Assembly (NCBI RefSeq): GCF_900102785.1
Contig: NZ_FNGC01000022.1
Location: 2,718-51,707 of the forward strand
DNA: 48,990 nt
Source of the DNA: Arthrobacter sp. ok362
GTDB taxonomy: Bacteria; Actinomycetota; Actinomycetes; Actinomycetales; Micrococcaceae
Direction of reading: 5' to 3'
The notes under the pieces are model-generated. The model was not told the DNA's origin, ran no database searches, and saw only the letters and a list, made by a program, of their open reading frames with translations. A program made the translations under genes and the position numbers. This document shows positions 41,028-48,990 of the stretch, piece by piece (position 1 is the first letter of the stretch; every line of letters starts with the position of its first letter).

Positions 41028-42455
41028 ATGAACGCAGCCATCGCAGACCCGAACAGCGGCATTGAAGACGTGGACCTCCTCGTGGTCGGGGGCGGGAAAG
41101 CTGGCAAGACGCTGGCCATGGATGCAGCCAAGAGCGGACAGAAGGTAGCGATGATCGAGCGTGCCATGATCGGCGGCACGTGTATCAACGTGGCCTGCAT
41201 CCCCACCAAGACTCTCATCAACAGCGGACGGGTATTGCAGACGATTCAACGCGCCGCGGAGTTCGGCGTCGCTGGCGCCGACAACCCCTGGATGGACCTC
41301 GCGCTCCTGCGACACCGCAAGGAAGACGTCGTCTCCACGATGGTCAAGGGCCAGCTCGCCTCCTTCACCGCATCAGGGATGGACTTCGTCCTGGGCGACG
41401 CCACTTTCGTGGGTGAACGCACGGTCCGGGTGACCCTGAACGACGGCGGGACGCGCACCCTGCGGGGCGCCGACGTCGTCATCAACCTTGGCACCGAGCC
41501 GCTGGTGCCGCCCATTGAGGGTCTCGCCGAGTCCAATGTCCACACCAGCAACACCCTGCTGCGGCTCGAAGCACTCCCGGAAAGTATCGCGATTCTGGGC
41601 GGCGGCTATGTGGGCTGCGAATTTGCCGACCTCCTCAACACCATTGGTGTCCGCGTCACGATCGTCCAGGGCGGCGAGCGCCTGCTGCCGCGGGAGGATG
41701 AGGACATATCCGGGCAGATCGCGAAGAACTTCACGGACGCCGGGATCACGCTTCGGCTCGGTTCCAGGGCAAGGAAGATCGCCCGCGCCCAGGACGGATC
41801 GGTCACGGTAACCCTGGGCTCCGGCGAGAGCGTCACAGCGGACGACGTCCTGGTCGCCGCCGGCCGGCGGCCCGTGACCGACGGGCTGAACCTGGAAAAC
41901 GTGGGAGTGAAACTCACGGAGCGCGGCTTCATTGCCGTAGACGAGTATCTGCACACCACGGCCGACGGCGTCTGGGCAGCCGGCGACGCGGCCGGCTCGC
42001 CGCAATTCACCCACGTGTCCTACGACGACTACCGGGTGCTCAAAACCAATCTCGCAGCGCAGCAAGGCATCGGCGCGCCCCGTAGTACCGCTGGCCGCCT
42101 CATCCCATACGCAGTCTTCACCACACCGGAACTCGGCCGGGTGGGCCTCAGCGAACGCGAGGCACGCGACGCCGGATACAACATCCGCGTTGCCAGGATG
42201 CCGGTCTCCGCCATCCCGCGGGCACGAACCGTCGGCCACTTGGACGGGCTGTGGAAAGCGGTGGTCGACAGGGACAGCAACGGCATCCTCGGGGCAGCCC
42301 TGCTGGGCACAGACGCGAGCGAAGCAATCGCTGTGCTACAGATGGCGATGCTGGGCGGCATGGAATACACCGCAGTGCGGGACGCCGTCATCACCCACCC
42401 GACGATCGCCGAGGGCCTAACGCTGCTGTTCACCCAGGCGTTCCTCGAGGACTGA
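41028..42455 (+). CDS. Pyridine nucleotide-disulfide oxidoreductase
   Basis: A 475-residue FAD enzyme of the lipoamide dehydrogenase/mercuric reductase group. Dinucleotide motif GGGKAG (21-26), redox pair C52/C57 in GGTCINVACIPTK, NAD motif LGGGYVGCEFADL, GDAAGSPQFTH and C-terminal dimerisation domain with TDASEAIAVLQ and THPTIAEGL. There is no N-terminal HMA domain or C-terminal Cys pair, so mercuric reductase activity is unlikely. Expected to reduce a disulfide or quinone with NAD(P)H. Confidence 0.88.
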   Translation: MNAAIADPNSGIEDVDLLVVGGGKAGKTLAMDAAKSGQKVAMIERAMIGGTCINVACIPTKTLINSGRVLQTIQRAAEFGVAGADNPWMDLALLRHRKEDVVSTMVKGQLASFTASGMDFVLGDATFVGERTVRVTLNDGGTRTLRGADVVINLGTEPLVPPIEGLAESNVHTSNTLLRLEALPESIAILGGGYVGCEFADLLNTIGVRVTIVQGGERLLPREDEDISGQIAKNFTDAGITLRLGSRARKIARAQDGSVTVTLGSGESVTADDVLVAAGRRPVTDGLNLENVGVKLTERGFIAVDEYLHTTADGVWAAGDAAGSPQFTHVSYDDYRVLKTNLAAQQGIGAPRSTAGRLIPYAVFTTPELGRVGLSEREARDAGYNIRVARMPVSAIPRARTVGHLDGLWKAVVDRDSNGILGAALLGTDASEAIAVLQMAMLGGMEYTAVRDAVITHPTIAEGLTLLFTQAFLED

Positions 42456-42469
42456 ACCGTCAGGAACGA

Positions 42470-42499
42470 TGCCGGCCTGCCTCAGGCGTAAAGCCGGCA
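42470..42499 (+). terminator. Hairpin after the disulfide oxidoreductase gene
   Basis: TGCCGGC (42470-42476) pairs with GCCGGCA (42493-42499) 15 bases past the stop. The remaining 237 bases to the next gene hold only a small GGACAT/ATGTCC stem at 42532-42547. Confidence 0.45.
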
Positions 42500-42736
42500 G
42501 GTACCTTCGCGATCTCGCTAAGAGAAGGCTCGGACATTTTCATGTCCCGAACAACCCGGCGTCATCAGATGGTTACCTGCAGGCGCTTTAAGCCTACGCC
42601 CGCGCTACCGCCGTGACCATAGGAGCAAAGCCCCAGAACTCCGCCATAAAGTTCGAGCCCGAAACACCCCCTGCCGCGAAAGCGTAGAGTGGAGGAAGCC
42701 GCCTGATTCTGGACGCCAAGTGCTGAGGGAGAAATC

Positions 42737-43354
42737 GTGACGATTGACTGGGACGAAAAGAAGACCCTGCTGCAGGAGCCGAACATTGCCGCCGTGACGC
42801 AGCTGTGCGACGAACTCATGGAAAAGAAGCCTGGATCCGTGGTCCCGTACATCGACCCCATCCATGACGAGGACGAATGCCGGATCGTCAGCCTGCATAT
42901 CAGCCCCGGCAAGGGCACGGAATCGGGCTTTGTCTCGCACTTTAACGACGATGAAGCCGCCCGCCGCGCCACCTCCATCTACGAGGCCGCAGAGCTGGAT
43001 CCCCGCTATGTGATGCCGTGGAACGCCTATCCGTGGATCCGCGATCCGGACGCTTCCTCGGCCCTGAACGTCCAGGAGAAGACGGACGGCCTGCGGCCCT
43101 TCCGCCAGTTCCTCAAGATCAACAAGCGCGTCTCGGCCGTTATTGCCCACGGCGCGGACGCCCACTCCTTCCTGACGCTCTTCGAGAAGACCTACCATTC
43201 CTCGCTGAAGAACCATGGCGTCAAGATCTACAAGGCCACCGCGCTCGGCGGCCGCGCCTTCGCAGTCTCTCCGGCCAAGCAGGAAGAGCTCCTCGCCAAG
43301 AACGTTGAAGTCTACAAAGACGCCATGCAGCGGGCCGGCATCCAGCACCTCTGA
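42737..43354 (+). CDS. Uracil-DNA-glycosylase-superfamily-like protein
   Basis: The 205-residue protein starts at GTG after GAGGGAGAAA. MPWNAYPWIRDPDA resembles the UDG motif 1 loop and RVSAVIAHGADAHSFLTLFE the central strand-helix. The usual HPS of motif 2 is not evident; KIYKATALGGRAFAVSPAK is in its place. It may be a diverged DNA glycosylase or a non-catalytic relative. Not in an operon with its neighbours. Confidence 0.5.
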   Translation: MTIDWDEKKTLLQEPNIAAVTQLCDELMEKKPGSVVPYIDPIHDEDECRIVSLHISPGKGTESGFVSHFNDDEAARRATSIYEAAELDPRYVMPWNAYPWIRDPDASSALNVQEKTDGLRPFRQFLKINKRVSAVIAHGADAHSFLTLFEKTYHSSLKNHGVKIYKATALGGRAFAVSPAKQEELLAKNVEVYKDAMQRAGIQHL

Positions 43355-43400
43355 CGCTCCACGCAGCAGCCGGCGCCGGCAGCAGCCGACGCCGGCGGCC

Positions 43401-44627
43401 TCACCCCGCCAGCAGCCTGCGCCGGTGCTTGAGTTCCTTGACCCAGTCGCGGGTGACAAGCGCCGAAAACGGCGAGGCGCCGTCGTCGGTCATGGAGCGG
43501 AACGCCGTGCCCGCCTGAAGGTCCGTCAGCAGCGGCTCCGAAGCCCTCAGCGCCAGTTCCAGCACCTGGACGGCGGCACGCTCCGTCATCCCCATCCCGG
43601 CGGCCCAGCCCAGGAAGTGCTTCCGGGAGATCCCAGTCCGCTTGCCGTCCAAGGTCAGGGCGAGCGTCTTGTCCCCGTAGACGACAGTGGAGGGGATGTC
43701 GTACACCGGCGCGACGGACCACTCCCCGTCCGGCTGCTGCACCATGGAAACGTTCTTCGCGTGCAGGTCACCGTTGCCCGTCAGCCACGCAAATGCCGCT
43801 TGGAGGGCCAAATTCCGCAGCGCGGGCAGTGGAGCCGCGCAATACGCCGCAAGCGCATGGCACACCTGCCCGTATCCCACGTTGTACTTGTCCGCCGGGT
43901 AAAGGCCCAGCACCTGTGCCCCGTCCTCGACAGCGAGCCGCTGCACCGCCCGCGGCGCTCCGGAGATAGGCACGCGGTCGAAGCGCTCCACGAGCAACCC
44001 CGGCCGGCCGGCGACGTCGCGGATCAGCTGGACCCGGCTCAAAGGGATCCGCAGCCGGGCCGCGTACCGGAACATCACGTATTCGTTTTCGACGACATGC
44101 GGGAACTCGGGCGCATTGAGTTTGAGGATGTACCGCCGGCCGGCGCTGGCCACCGGCATGGAGATCATGCCTGCGGACAGTTTGTCCTGCACGCCGGCCA
44201 GCGCCACGGGGTCGATCAGCCCGGAGTCTCCCAGCAAGGCCTCGAAATCTACGGGTGTTCCGGGGTCAAGCTCGACGGCGTGCTCGTCCGGATCCAGCTT
44301 CTCGCCATGGCCAACGATTTGTACGTCACCCACGGGATTGGCACCGGCCGCGATGAGCAGGGACAGTTCATCGTCCACGCTGGTCTTGATGGAACGGCGC
44401 AACGCATTCAGCCGCCGCCCCTCCGGCAGGAGCCCGGTGAAATACGGCGGAGCTGCCCCTGCCGCGGACAGCACAGGCTCCAGAGTCAGCGGCAGGGAGC
44501 TCGCAACGGCGGGGCCCCCGGATGCCAGATAAACCGGCAAATAGCTGAACCTGGTGCCGCCGTCGTGCCGCTCCAGCCGCGCCGCCAGCACGCCGGCCTT
44601 GTAGATATCCGCGATGCGATGCCTCAT
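43401..44627 (-). CDS. hipA: HipA-family serine/threonine kinase toxin
   Basis: A 408-residue HipA kinase. GVQDKLSAG (145-153) is the phosphate-binding/autophosphorylation loop region, K169 in YILKLNAP likely contacts ATP, NGDLHAKN (285-292) carries catalytic D287, and PVYDIPST has Mg-binding D310. HipA of E. coli phosphorylates glutamyl-tRNA synthetase and stops translation. All key residues are present, so it is probably active. The ATG overlaps hipB by ATGA. hipB is first, as is usual. Confidence 0.9.
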   Translation of the reverse strand: MRHRIADIYKAGVLAARLERHDGGTRFSYLPVYLASGGPAVASSLPLTLEPVLSAAGAAPPYFTGLLPEGRRLNALRRSIKTSVDDELSLLIAAGANPVGDVQIVGHGEKLDPDEHAVELDPGTPVDFEALLGDSGLIDPVALAGVQDKLSAGMISMPVASAGRRYILKLNAPEFPHVVENEYVMFRYAARLRIPLSRVQLIRDVAGRPGLLVERFDRVPISGAPRAVQRLAVEDGAQVLGLYPADKYNVGYGQVCHALAAYCAAPLPALRNLALQAAFAWLTGNGDLHAKNVSMVQQPDGEWSVAPVYDIPSTVVYGDKTLALTLDGKRTGISRKHFLGWAAGMGMTERAAVQVLELALRASEPLLTDLQAGTAFRSMTDDGASPFSALVTRDWVKELKHRRRLLAG

Positions 44628-44926
44628 AACCCGACTTCCGGGCCGTCCCGCAGTTCGCTGCCGGCTCGAGCTTCGCCGTTGGCCCGCGGGCCGGCGAGGG
44701 CCCGGGCCGCAGAGCTGGTTCGGGTCTGGACCCGAAGCTCCAGCCCCAGCGTGTCAATGAGCGCCAACAGGGAATCCAGCTGCACCGTGCGTTTGCCCTG
44801 TTCGACGAACCGGACGAAGCGCTCTGAGACCCCGGCTAGTTCGGCCAGTTCACGCTGGCTCAGCCGGAGCGACCCGCGCCGGCTCCGGACCTCGGTAGCG
44901 AGTTCGTCCGGAAACGAGTTCCCCAT
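44624..44926 (-). CDS. hipB: HipB-like antitoxin, XRE family
   Basis: The 100-residue HTH protein has the DNA-binding helices in LRLSQRELAELAGVSERFVR and the QGKRTVQLDSLLALIDTLGL continuation. The start at 44926 follows GGGGGAGG; the longer frame has no family sequence. A Gly/Ala/Arg-rich tail of about 25 residues may be the flexible part degraded to free HipA. It should neutralise HipA and repress the operon through the dyads at 44975 and 45045. Confidence 0.9.
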   Translation of the reverse strand: MGNSFPDELATEVRSRRGSLRLSQRELAELAGVSERFVRFVEQGKRTVQLDSLLALIDTLGLELRVQTRTSSAARALAGPRANGEARAGSELRDGPEVGL

Positions 44927-44974
44927 GGCCGCCTCCCCCTGGATCGAGTTACGTCCGATTGGCCGGAATGCGTA

Positions 44975-45058
44975 GGTACGAACGTGCCGCTTTGCGTGCA
45001 ATCTCAGTATAGAACCGGCAAACGCGTCCGCACAGGTTCATTTCGGCACGTTCGTACC
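44975..45058 (-). promoter_or_regulatory. hipBA promoter region with paired operators
   Basis: GGTACGAACGTGCC (44975-44988) and its exact reverse complement (45045-45058) lie 70 bases apart. Each half is itself a rough dyad, GGnACG/CGTnCC. Between them TATACT (45006-45011, minus strand) is a good -10. HipB dimers at both sites could bridge or bend the promoter. Confidence 0.75.
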
Positions 45059-45160
45059 GGCGGCGCCGTCAGGTGGGCGCGCGGCTGTGCTCAATGGCCC
45101 TACGATTTAAGGGACCTAAGAAAACCAGCCCGCCCAGCGAACCGGAAAGGACCGCTCACG

Positions 45161-45772
45161 ATGACGCGCGCTTCCTTCCGGCTGTTCCGCACCGGGCTGA
45201 TCGGATCCATGATCGTGGCGCTGGCGGCCAGCGGCCACCTGGCTGGCGGCGGACGGCTGCCCGAGCCGGCGATCGTGACGGCGCTGTGTCTCGTGGCGAT
45301 GATCCCGGTGGCGGTCCTGACCCGCTTCCGTCTGTCCTTTCCTGCCTTGGCCGGCCTCCTCGGCGTGGGGCAACTGTGGCTGCACTGGTCGTTCGGCGCA
45401 CTGTCCGCCTCGGCGCCCGTGAGCGTGCCCGCGCGGATGGCCAACAACCATCCGGGCCATGCGGCGGCTGCGATTCCTCCGGAGATGCTCCACCCGTCCA
45501 TGGCGGCTTCTGCGGCCGACATGGGCGGTGCCATGTTTGCCGCCCACGCGGTGGCGACCCTCGGCACGGCCCTGTTGCTCGCCCGTGGCGAACGGGCCCT
45601 GTCCGCGCTGGCCTCCTGGCTGCGACCCCTCGTGCAGTTGCCGCGGCCCTGCGCCGTCGTGCCGATGCGCGTTCCCGGCCCCCGCACGGTCATCCTGACC
45701 CTCCCCAAGGTCCGGGTTGGCCGCCTCCTGCCGACCCGGCGCGGACCTCCGGAGCTGTCGGCCGCCGCCTGA
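45161..45772 (+). CDS. His/Met-rich membrane protein upstream of ycnI
   Basis: A 203-residue protein with about four hydrophobic segments (10-27, 37-52, 58-78, 121-140) and GAAAGGA before its ATG. A loop (about 90-125) carries NNHPGHAAAAIPPEMLHP, MAASAADMGGAMFAAH; the His/Met density suggests copper binding. The C-terminus is basic and Pro-rich. Its position before ycnI supports a copper role, though I do not recognise the family. Confidence 0.7.
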   Translation: MTRASFRLFRTGLIGSMIVALAASGHLAGGGRLPEPAIVTALCLVAMIPVAVLTRFRLSFPALAGLLGVGQLWLHWSFGALSASAPVSVPARMANNHPGHAAAAIPPEMLHPSMAASAADMGGAMFAAHAVATLGTALLLARGERALSALASWLRPLVQLPRPCAVVPMRVPGPRTVILTLPKVRVGRLLPTRRGPPELSAAA

Positions 45773-45890
45773 CACCAGCCCCTTTCACACACGGACGGGG
45801 CAGCAGGCGGCCACCCGCTGCTACCGGACGGACGGACATCGTGCCGGCCGGTTCCCCACCGTTTATTCGTTAGTGAAAGGCATCTTTGCC

Positions 45891-46622
45891 ATGAAATCCT
45901 CCCTCCGCCGTACCCTCAAGAGCGCCGCGGCCGCCACGATGACCGCCGGCCTGCTCGCCGCCGGCGCGGCGGCCGCTTCCGCCCATGTCCACGTCGACTC
46001 GGATGACCCGGCCGCGGGCGGCTACAGCCACCTGACGTTCAACGTCCCCAACGAATCCGCCACAGCCAAGACCAGCAAACTCGAAGTCACGCTGCCCACC
46101 GACACCCCGCTCACCTCGGTGTCGGTGAAGCCCGTCGAGGGCTGGAAGGCCGAAATCACCACGAGCGATCTGCCGAAGCCGATCACCATCGCCGGCGCCA
46201 CCGTCACCAAGGCCCCCAGCTCCGTGGTCTGGACCGCCGACGCCGCCCACCAGATCGGCCCGAACGAATTCCAGGCGTTCTCCCTCTCCGTGGGAGTCCT
46301 GCCGGATGCCGGAACCACGGTGACGCTGCCGACAGCCCAGACCTACACCGACGGGACGGTTGTGAAGTGGGACGAGAAGACGGTGAAGGGCCAGGCCGAA
46401 CCCGAGCACCCGGCCCCCTCGTTCGTGACCACGGCCAAGGACGCCGAGACCGCAGCCCACGCCGCATCCGCGGCAACAACGGCCCCCTCGCCGTCCGCGG
46501 CAGCGAGCACATCAAGTGATGCCGGCTCCGTGGCCGGCTGGATCGGGCTGGCCGCAGGCCTGATCGGACTCGCCGCGGGCCTGACGGCCCTGGCCCGCAC
46601 CCGCCCGTCCCGAGTCAAGTAG
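45891..46622 (+). CDS. ycnI: YcnI-family copper-binding protein
   Basis: The 243-residue exported protein has a signal peptide cut after A31, leaving H32 (HVHVDSDD) as the mature N-terminus. The DUF1775 core follows (about 32-180), then an Ala/Ser/Thr-rich linker and a C-terminal membrane helix (AGWIGLAAGLIGLAAG). In YcnI of Bacillus this N-terminal His with a Trp and Glu binds Cu(II). GTGAAAGG precedes the ATG. It probably forms an operon with the membrane gene 118 bases before it. Confidence 0.9.
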   Translation: MKSSLRRTLKSAAAATMTAGLLAAGAAAASAHVHVDSDDPAAGGYSHLTFNVPNESATAKTSKLEVTLPTDTPLTSVSVKPVEGWKAEITTSDLPKPITIAGATVTKAPSSVVWTADAAHQIGPNEFQAFSLSVGVLPDAGTTVTLPTAQTYTDGTVVKWDEKTVKGQAEPEHPAPSFVTTAKDAETAAHAASAATTAPSPSAAASTSSDAGSVAGWIGLAAGLIGLAAGLTALARTRPSRVK

Positions 46623-46739
46623 CCAGATCAAGTAACCCGCTCACTAACCCCGACAAGCAACAGCGGCAAGTAACCTGCCGCCGGAGCTCCGGCGTCGGGC
46701 ACGACGGCGGTCCCAAGCACCTTGGGGCCGCCGTCACAA

Positions 46740-46776
46740 TTGACACACCGGTGTGATCCCTGCCATGTTTTAAAGC
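46740..46776 (+). promoter_or_regulatory. Promoter and operator of the gntR-asparaginase operon
   Basis: TTGACA (46740-46745) is a -35 candidate and runs into the perfect 12-bp palindrome CACACCGGTGTG (46744-46755). The GTG start is 31 bases past the -35, so the mRNA may be leaderless. The dyad would let the regulator block its own promoter. Confidence 0.65.
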
Positions 46777-47472
46777 GTGAACCTGTCAGACAGCCGGACA
46801 GCAGGACAGCCATTGGCCCGGCTGAGCGCCGCCGAAGCCGTCTTCAACGTCCTCCGCTCCGAAATCGAAACCGGCAAGCTCGGCGTCGGCGCCAAGCTGA
46901 GCTCCGAGGCCAGCCTCGCCCAGCAGTACGGCGTGAGCCGCTCCGTGGTCCGCGAGGCCTTGCGCTCGTGCACCGCCCTGGGACTGACGGTCACCAAGAC
47001 CGGGCGCGGCACGTTCGTCGTCGCCAACCACGTGGCCAAGGACCTGGTCCTGGGCCAATACTCCGCAAGCGACCTCACCGAGGCCCGTCCCCATATCGAG
47101 GTTCCTGCCGCCGGACTGGCCGCCGAACGCCGTTCACCCGAGGAACTGGACACCATGCGGGACATCGTTGCCGCGATGAGCGGCGAGGACGACCCCGAAG
47201 TGTGGGTGGGCCTGGACTCCAGCTTCCACGCCTTGATCGCCCGGGCCAGCCGGAACAAGGTGTTCGAAAACGTCGTCGCGGACATCCGGGACGCCCTCGC
47301 CCACCAGTCCGAGACCCTGAATATGGTGGCCGACCGCCAGCACGCTTCCGACGAGGAGCACCGGCGCATCCTGGCTGCGATCGAAGCCGGTGACGCGGCG
47401 ACGGCGCGCATCGCCATGAGCCAGCACCTCCATGCCGTTGGCATCGCCCTCGACTCGATCCTCAACGCCTGA
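46777..47472 (+). CDS. GntR-family regulator, FadR/FCD type
   Basis: A 231-residue regulator with a winged helix (about 15-85; ASLAQQYGVSRSVVREALRS) and an FCD domain (about 95-225; GLDSSFHALIARAS, EEHRRILAAIEAGD). It precedes asparaginase by 38 bases and aspartase, and probably controls them in response to asparagine, aspartate or a related compound. The start is GTG. Confidence 0.9.
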   Translation: MNLSDSRTAGQPLARLSAAEAVFNVLRSEIETGKLGVGAKLSSEASLAQQYGVSRSVVREALRSCTALGLTVTKTGRGTFVVANHVAKDLVLGQYSASDLTEARPHIEVPAAGLAAERRSPEELDTMRDIVAAMSGEDDPEVWVGLDSSFHALIARASRNKVFENVVADIRDALAHQSETLNMVADRQHASDEEHRRILAAIEAGDAATARIAMSQHLHAVGIALDSILNA

Positions 47473-47510
47473 CGGCACAACCACACCCACCGACACCGCC
47501 AAAGGACGCA

Positions 47511-48551
47511 ATGATTTCTCCTGCTCTCGCGCACACCCCGACCCTGCTGGCCCCGGACCGGCTCCCGCAGCACGCCCCGCTTGCGGTCCAGACCCGGGAC
47601 GGCATCGTCGAAAGCGTCCACTACGGCTCGGTCATCGCCACTGCAGCGGACGGCCAGATCCTCCTGGCCGCCGGCGAGCCCCTCGCCCCGTTCTACCCGC
47701 GGTCCGCCCTGAAGCCCCTGCAGGCCGTCGCCATGGTCCGCGCCGGCCTGGACCTCCCGGACGAACTCCTCGCCCTCGCCGCTGCCAGCCATTCCGGCGC
47801 CGCCACCCACCGTGACGGTGCGCGGCGCATCCTGGACCTGCATGGCCTGACGCCCGGCGATCTCGAGAACAGCACCGACCTCCCCTACGGCGCCCGCGAG
47901 CGCGAAGACTGGCTCGGCGACGGCGGCCAGGCCACCCAGCTGGCGCAGAACTGCTCCGGAAAGCATGCCGCGATGGCTGCCACCTGCGTCATCAACGGCT
48001 GGCCGGTCCAGGGCTACCTTGACCCGGCGCACCCGCTGCAGCAACTCGTGGCCCACACCGTAGTGGACTTGACCGGCGAGGACCCGCAGGCCACCACCAC
48101 TGACGGCTGCGGCACCCCGCTCTTCGCGCTCACGCTGCGCGGCATGGCCCGTGCCTTCGGCCGTCTGGCCGCCGCCGCCGGATCCAGCGGCGCGGAAGCC
48201 GCCGTCGCCCGCGCCATGCGCCGCCACCCCGAGATGGTTGCAGGCCAGGACCGGGACGTCACCGCACTGATGCGCCTAGTTCCCGGCCTGTTGGCCAAGG
48301 ACGGCTTCGAGGGCGTCCAGCTGGTGGGCCTCCCGGACGGCCGCGCCGTCGCAGTGAAGGTCTCCGACGGCGGAGACCGCGCCCGGATGCCCGTCACCGT
48401 CCGGGTCCTCGCCGCGCTCGACGTCGACACCTCACCCCTGGCGCGCCTCGCCGCCACCCCTGTGCTGGGCGGTGGCCGGCCCGTCGGGCTACTGCAGGCC
48501 GCCGAATTCCTCGCCGCTCCCAAGACGCCCAACGCCCCCGAAGCCCTGTAA
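47511..48551 (+). CDS. Asparaginase, rhizobial type II family
   Basis: A 346-residue enzyme of the PF06089 family, converting L-asparagine to aspartate and ammonia. Conserved stretches are PRSALKPLQAVAM, AAASHSGAATH, QNCSGKHAAMAATC and DGCGTPLFAL. It is distinct from the E. coli AnsA/AnsB fold. No signal peptide, so cytoplasmic. CAAAGGA lies upstream. It is 8 bases before aspA. Confidence 0.92.
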   Translation: MISPALAHTPTLLAPDRLPQHAPLAVQTRDGIVESVHYGSVIATAADGQILLAAGEPLAPFYPRSALKPLQAVAMVRAGLDLPDELLALAAASHSGAATHRDGARRILDLHGLTPGDLENSTDLPYGAREREDWLGDGGQATQLAQNCSGKHAAMAATCVINGWPVQGYLDPAHPLQQLVAHTVVDLTGEDPQATTTDGCGTPLFALTLRGMARAFGRLAAAAGSSGAEAAVARAMRRHPEMVAGQDRDVTALMRLVPGLLAKDGFEGVQLVGLPDGRAVAVKVSDGGDRARMPVTVRVLAALDVDTSPLARLAATPVLGGGRPVGLLQAAEFLAAPKTPNAPEAL

Positions 48552-48559
48552 GGACCGCC

Positions 48560-48990
48560 ATGACCTCGCTCAACGAACGCGCAGAATTCCGCTCCGAACA
48601 CGATCTCCTGGGCGACCGGGATGTTCCCGCCGACGCCTACTGGGGCGTCCACACCCTCCGGGCCGTGGAGAACTTCCCCATTACCGGCCAGCCGCTCTCC
48701 TCCAACATGTACCTGGTCCGCGGGCTGGCCGCTGTGAAACTCGCCGCCGCACGCACCAACCACGAGCTCGGGCTCCTCGACGCCGAGCGTGCCGCGGCCA
48801 TCGAGGAAGCCTGCGCCGACGTCATGAACGGCAAGCTTAGCGAGCAGTTCGTGGTGGACGTCATCCAGGGCGGTGCCGGAACGTCGTCGAACATGAACGC
48901 CAATGAGGTAATCGCCAACCGGGCCCTGGAAATCCTCGGTCACCCGAGGGGCGACTACGCCCGGCTGCACCCCAACGACCACGTCAACCT
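48560..48990 (+). CDS. aspA: Aspartate ammonia-lyase, 5' part
   Basis: The 143 codons present start MTSLNERAEFRSEHDLLG and include DAYWGVHTLRAVENFPITG and GGAGTSSNMNANEVIANRAL, typical of aspartase/fumarase class II. It would turn aspartate into fumarate and ammonia and so completes the route from asparagine to the TCA cycle. GTAAGGA precedes the ATG. The gene runs off the right edge. Confidence 0.93.
   Translation, partial: MTSLNERAEFRSEHDLLGDRDVPADAYWGVHTLRAVENFPITGQPLSSNMYLVRGLAAVKLAAARTNHELGLLDAERAAAIEEACADVMNGKLSEQFVVDVIQGGAGTSSNMNANEVIANRALEILGHPRGDYARLHPNDHVN

Noticed and set aside
41028..42455. Disulfide oxidoreductase considered as mercuric reductase
   Set aside because: The N-terminal metal-binding domain and C-terminal cysteine pair are missing and no mer genes are nearby.
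43401..44926. hipBA region considered as part of a mobile island
   Set aside because: No integrase, transposase, attachment repeats or change in base composition was seen around it.
43215..44975. A 586-codon plus-strand frame opposite hipA and hipB
   Set aside because: It covers both well-supported genes in antisense and starts inside another gene.

Overview
The window is high-GC DNA from an actinobacterium, most likely Arthrobacter/Pseudarthrobacter or a close Micrococcaceae relative. The grounds are the G/C-rich third codon positions, many GTG starts, a DUF222-HNH gene, zinc-free ribosomal protein paralogues, a YcnI gene and JetABC genes. It carries 50 supportable genes, the last cut by the right edge. 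I saw no rRNA, tRNA, insertion sequence, integrase or CRISPR array. The genus is inferred from gene content; no search was run.

Layout. 1-1500: cysteine-poor ribosomal proteins rpmB-rpmG-rpsN (minus strand) with a strong terminator and a large upstream dyad. 1.5-4.3 kb: a flavin redox operon (ferric-reductase-like membrane protein, secreted FMN-binding protein, ApbE). 4.3-6.9 kb: two paralogous SGNH hydrolases around a MarR regulator and a YciI protein. 7.0-13.0 kb: a minus-strand operon jetA-jetB-jetC, the SMC part of a Wadjet-type system, with no jetD nuclease gene beside it or anywhere in the window. 13.2-21.7 kb: PepSY protein, small membrane proteins, acyl-CoA dehydrogenase, YchJ protein, aldo/keto reductase, NmrA-like protein and a sulfite-oxidase-like molybdoenzyme, followed by a CtaG-like membrane protein.

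22.6-29.3 kb: a catabolic regulon with an SDR and a sugar isomerase/epimerase diverging from an MFS transporter, a transketolase split into two genes, and a GntR/FCD regulator. The same CTGTTAACAG-type operator occurs in the divergent promoter region and before the regulator, so one repressor probably controls the set. The substrate is not evident. An atypical SDR without the catalytic tyrosine follows.

29.5-31.7 kb: a three-gene cassette (EspR-like HTH regulator, ImmA/IrrE metallopeptidase, polytopic DUF6545-like membrane protein) preceded by two 16-bp dyads. 31.7-43.4 kb: DUF4389 membrane protein, STAS-ADH-small ORF operon, amidohydrolase, GIY-YIG-like protein, beta-lactamase-type lipoprotein, DUF222-HNH nuclease, disulfide oxidoreductase and a UDG-like protein. 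43.4-45.1 kb: a hipBA module with paired operators. 45.2-46.6 kb: a His/Met-rich membrane protein and YcnI, probably for copper. 46.8 kb to the edge: gntR, asparaginase and aspartase, a pathway from asparagine to fumarate.

The best candidates for undescribed biology are the JetABC operon without JetD (with an acidic JetB tail), the EspR-like/ImmA/membrane-protein cassette, and the split-transketolase regulon.
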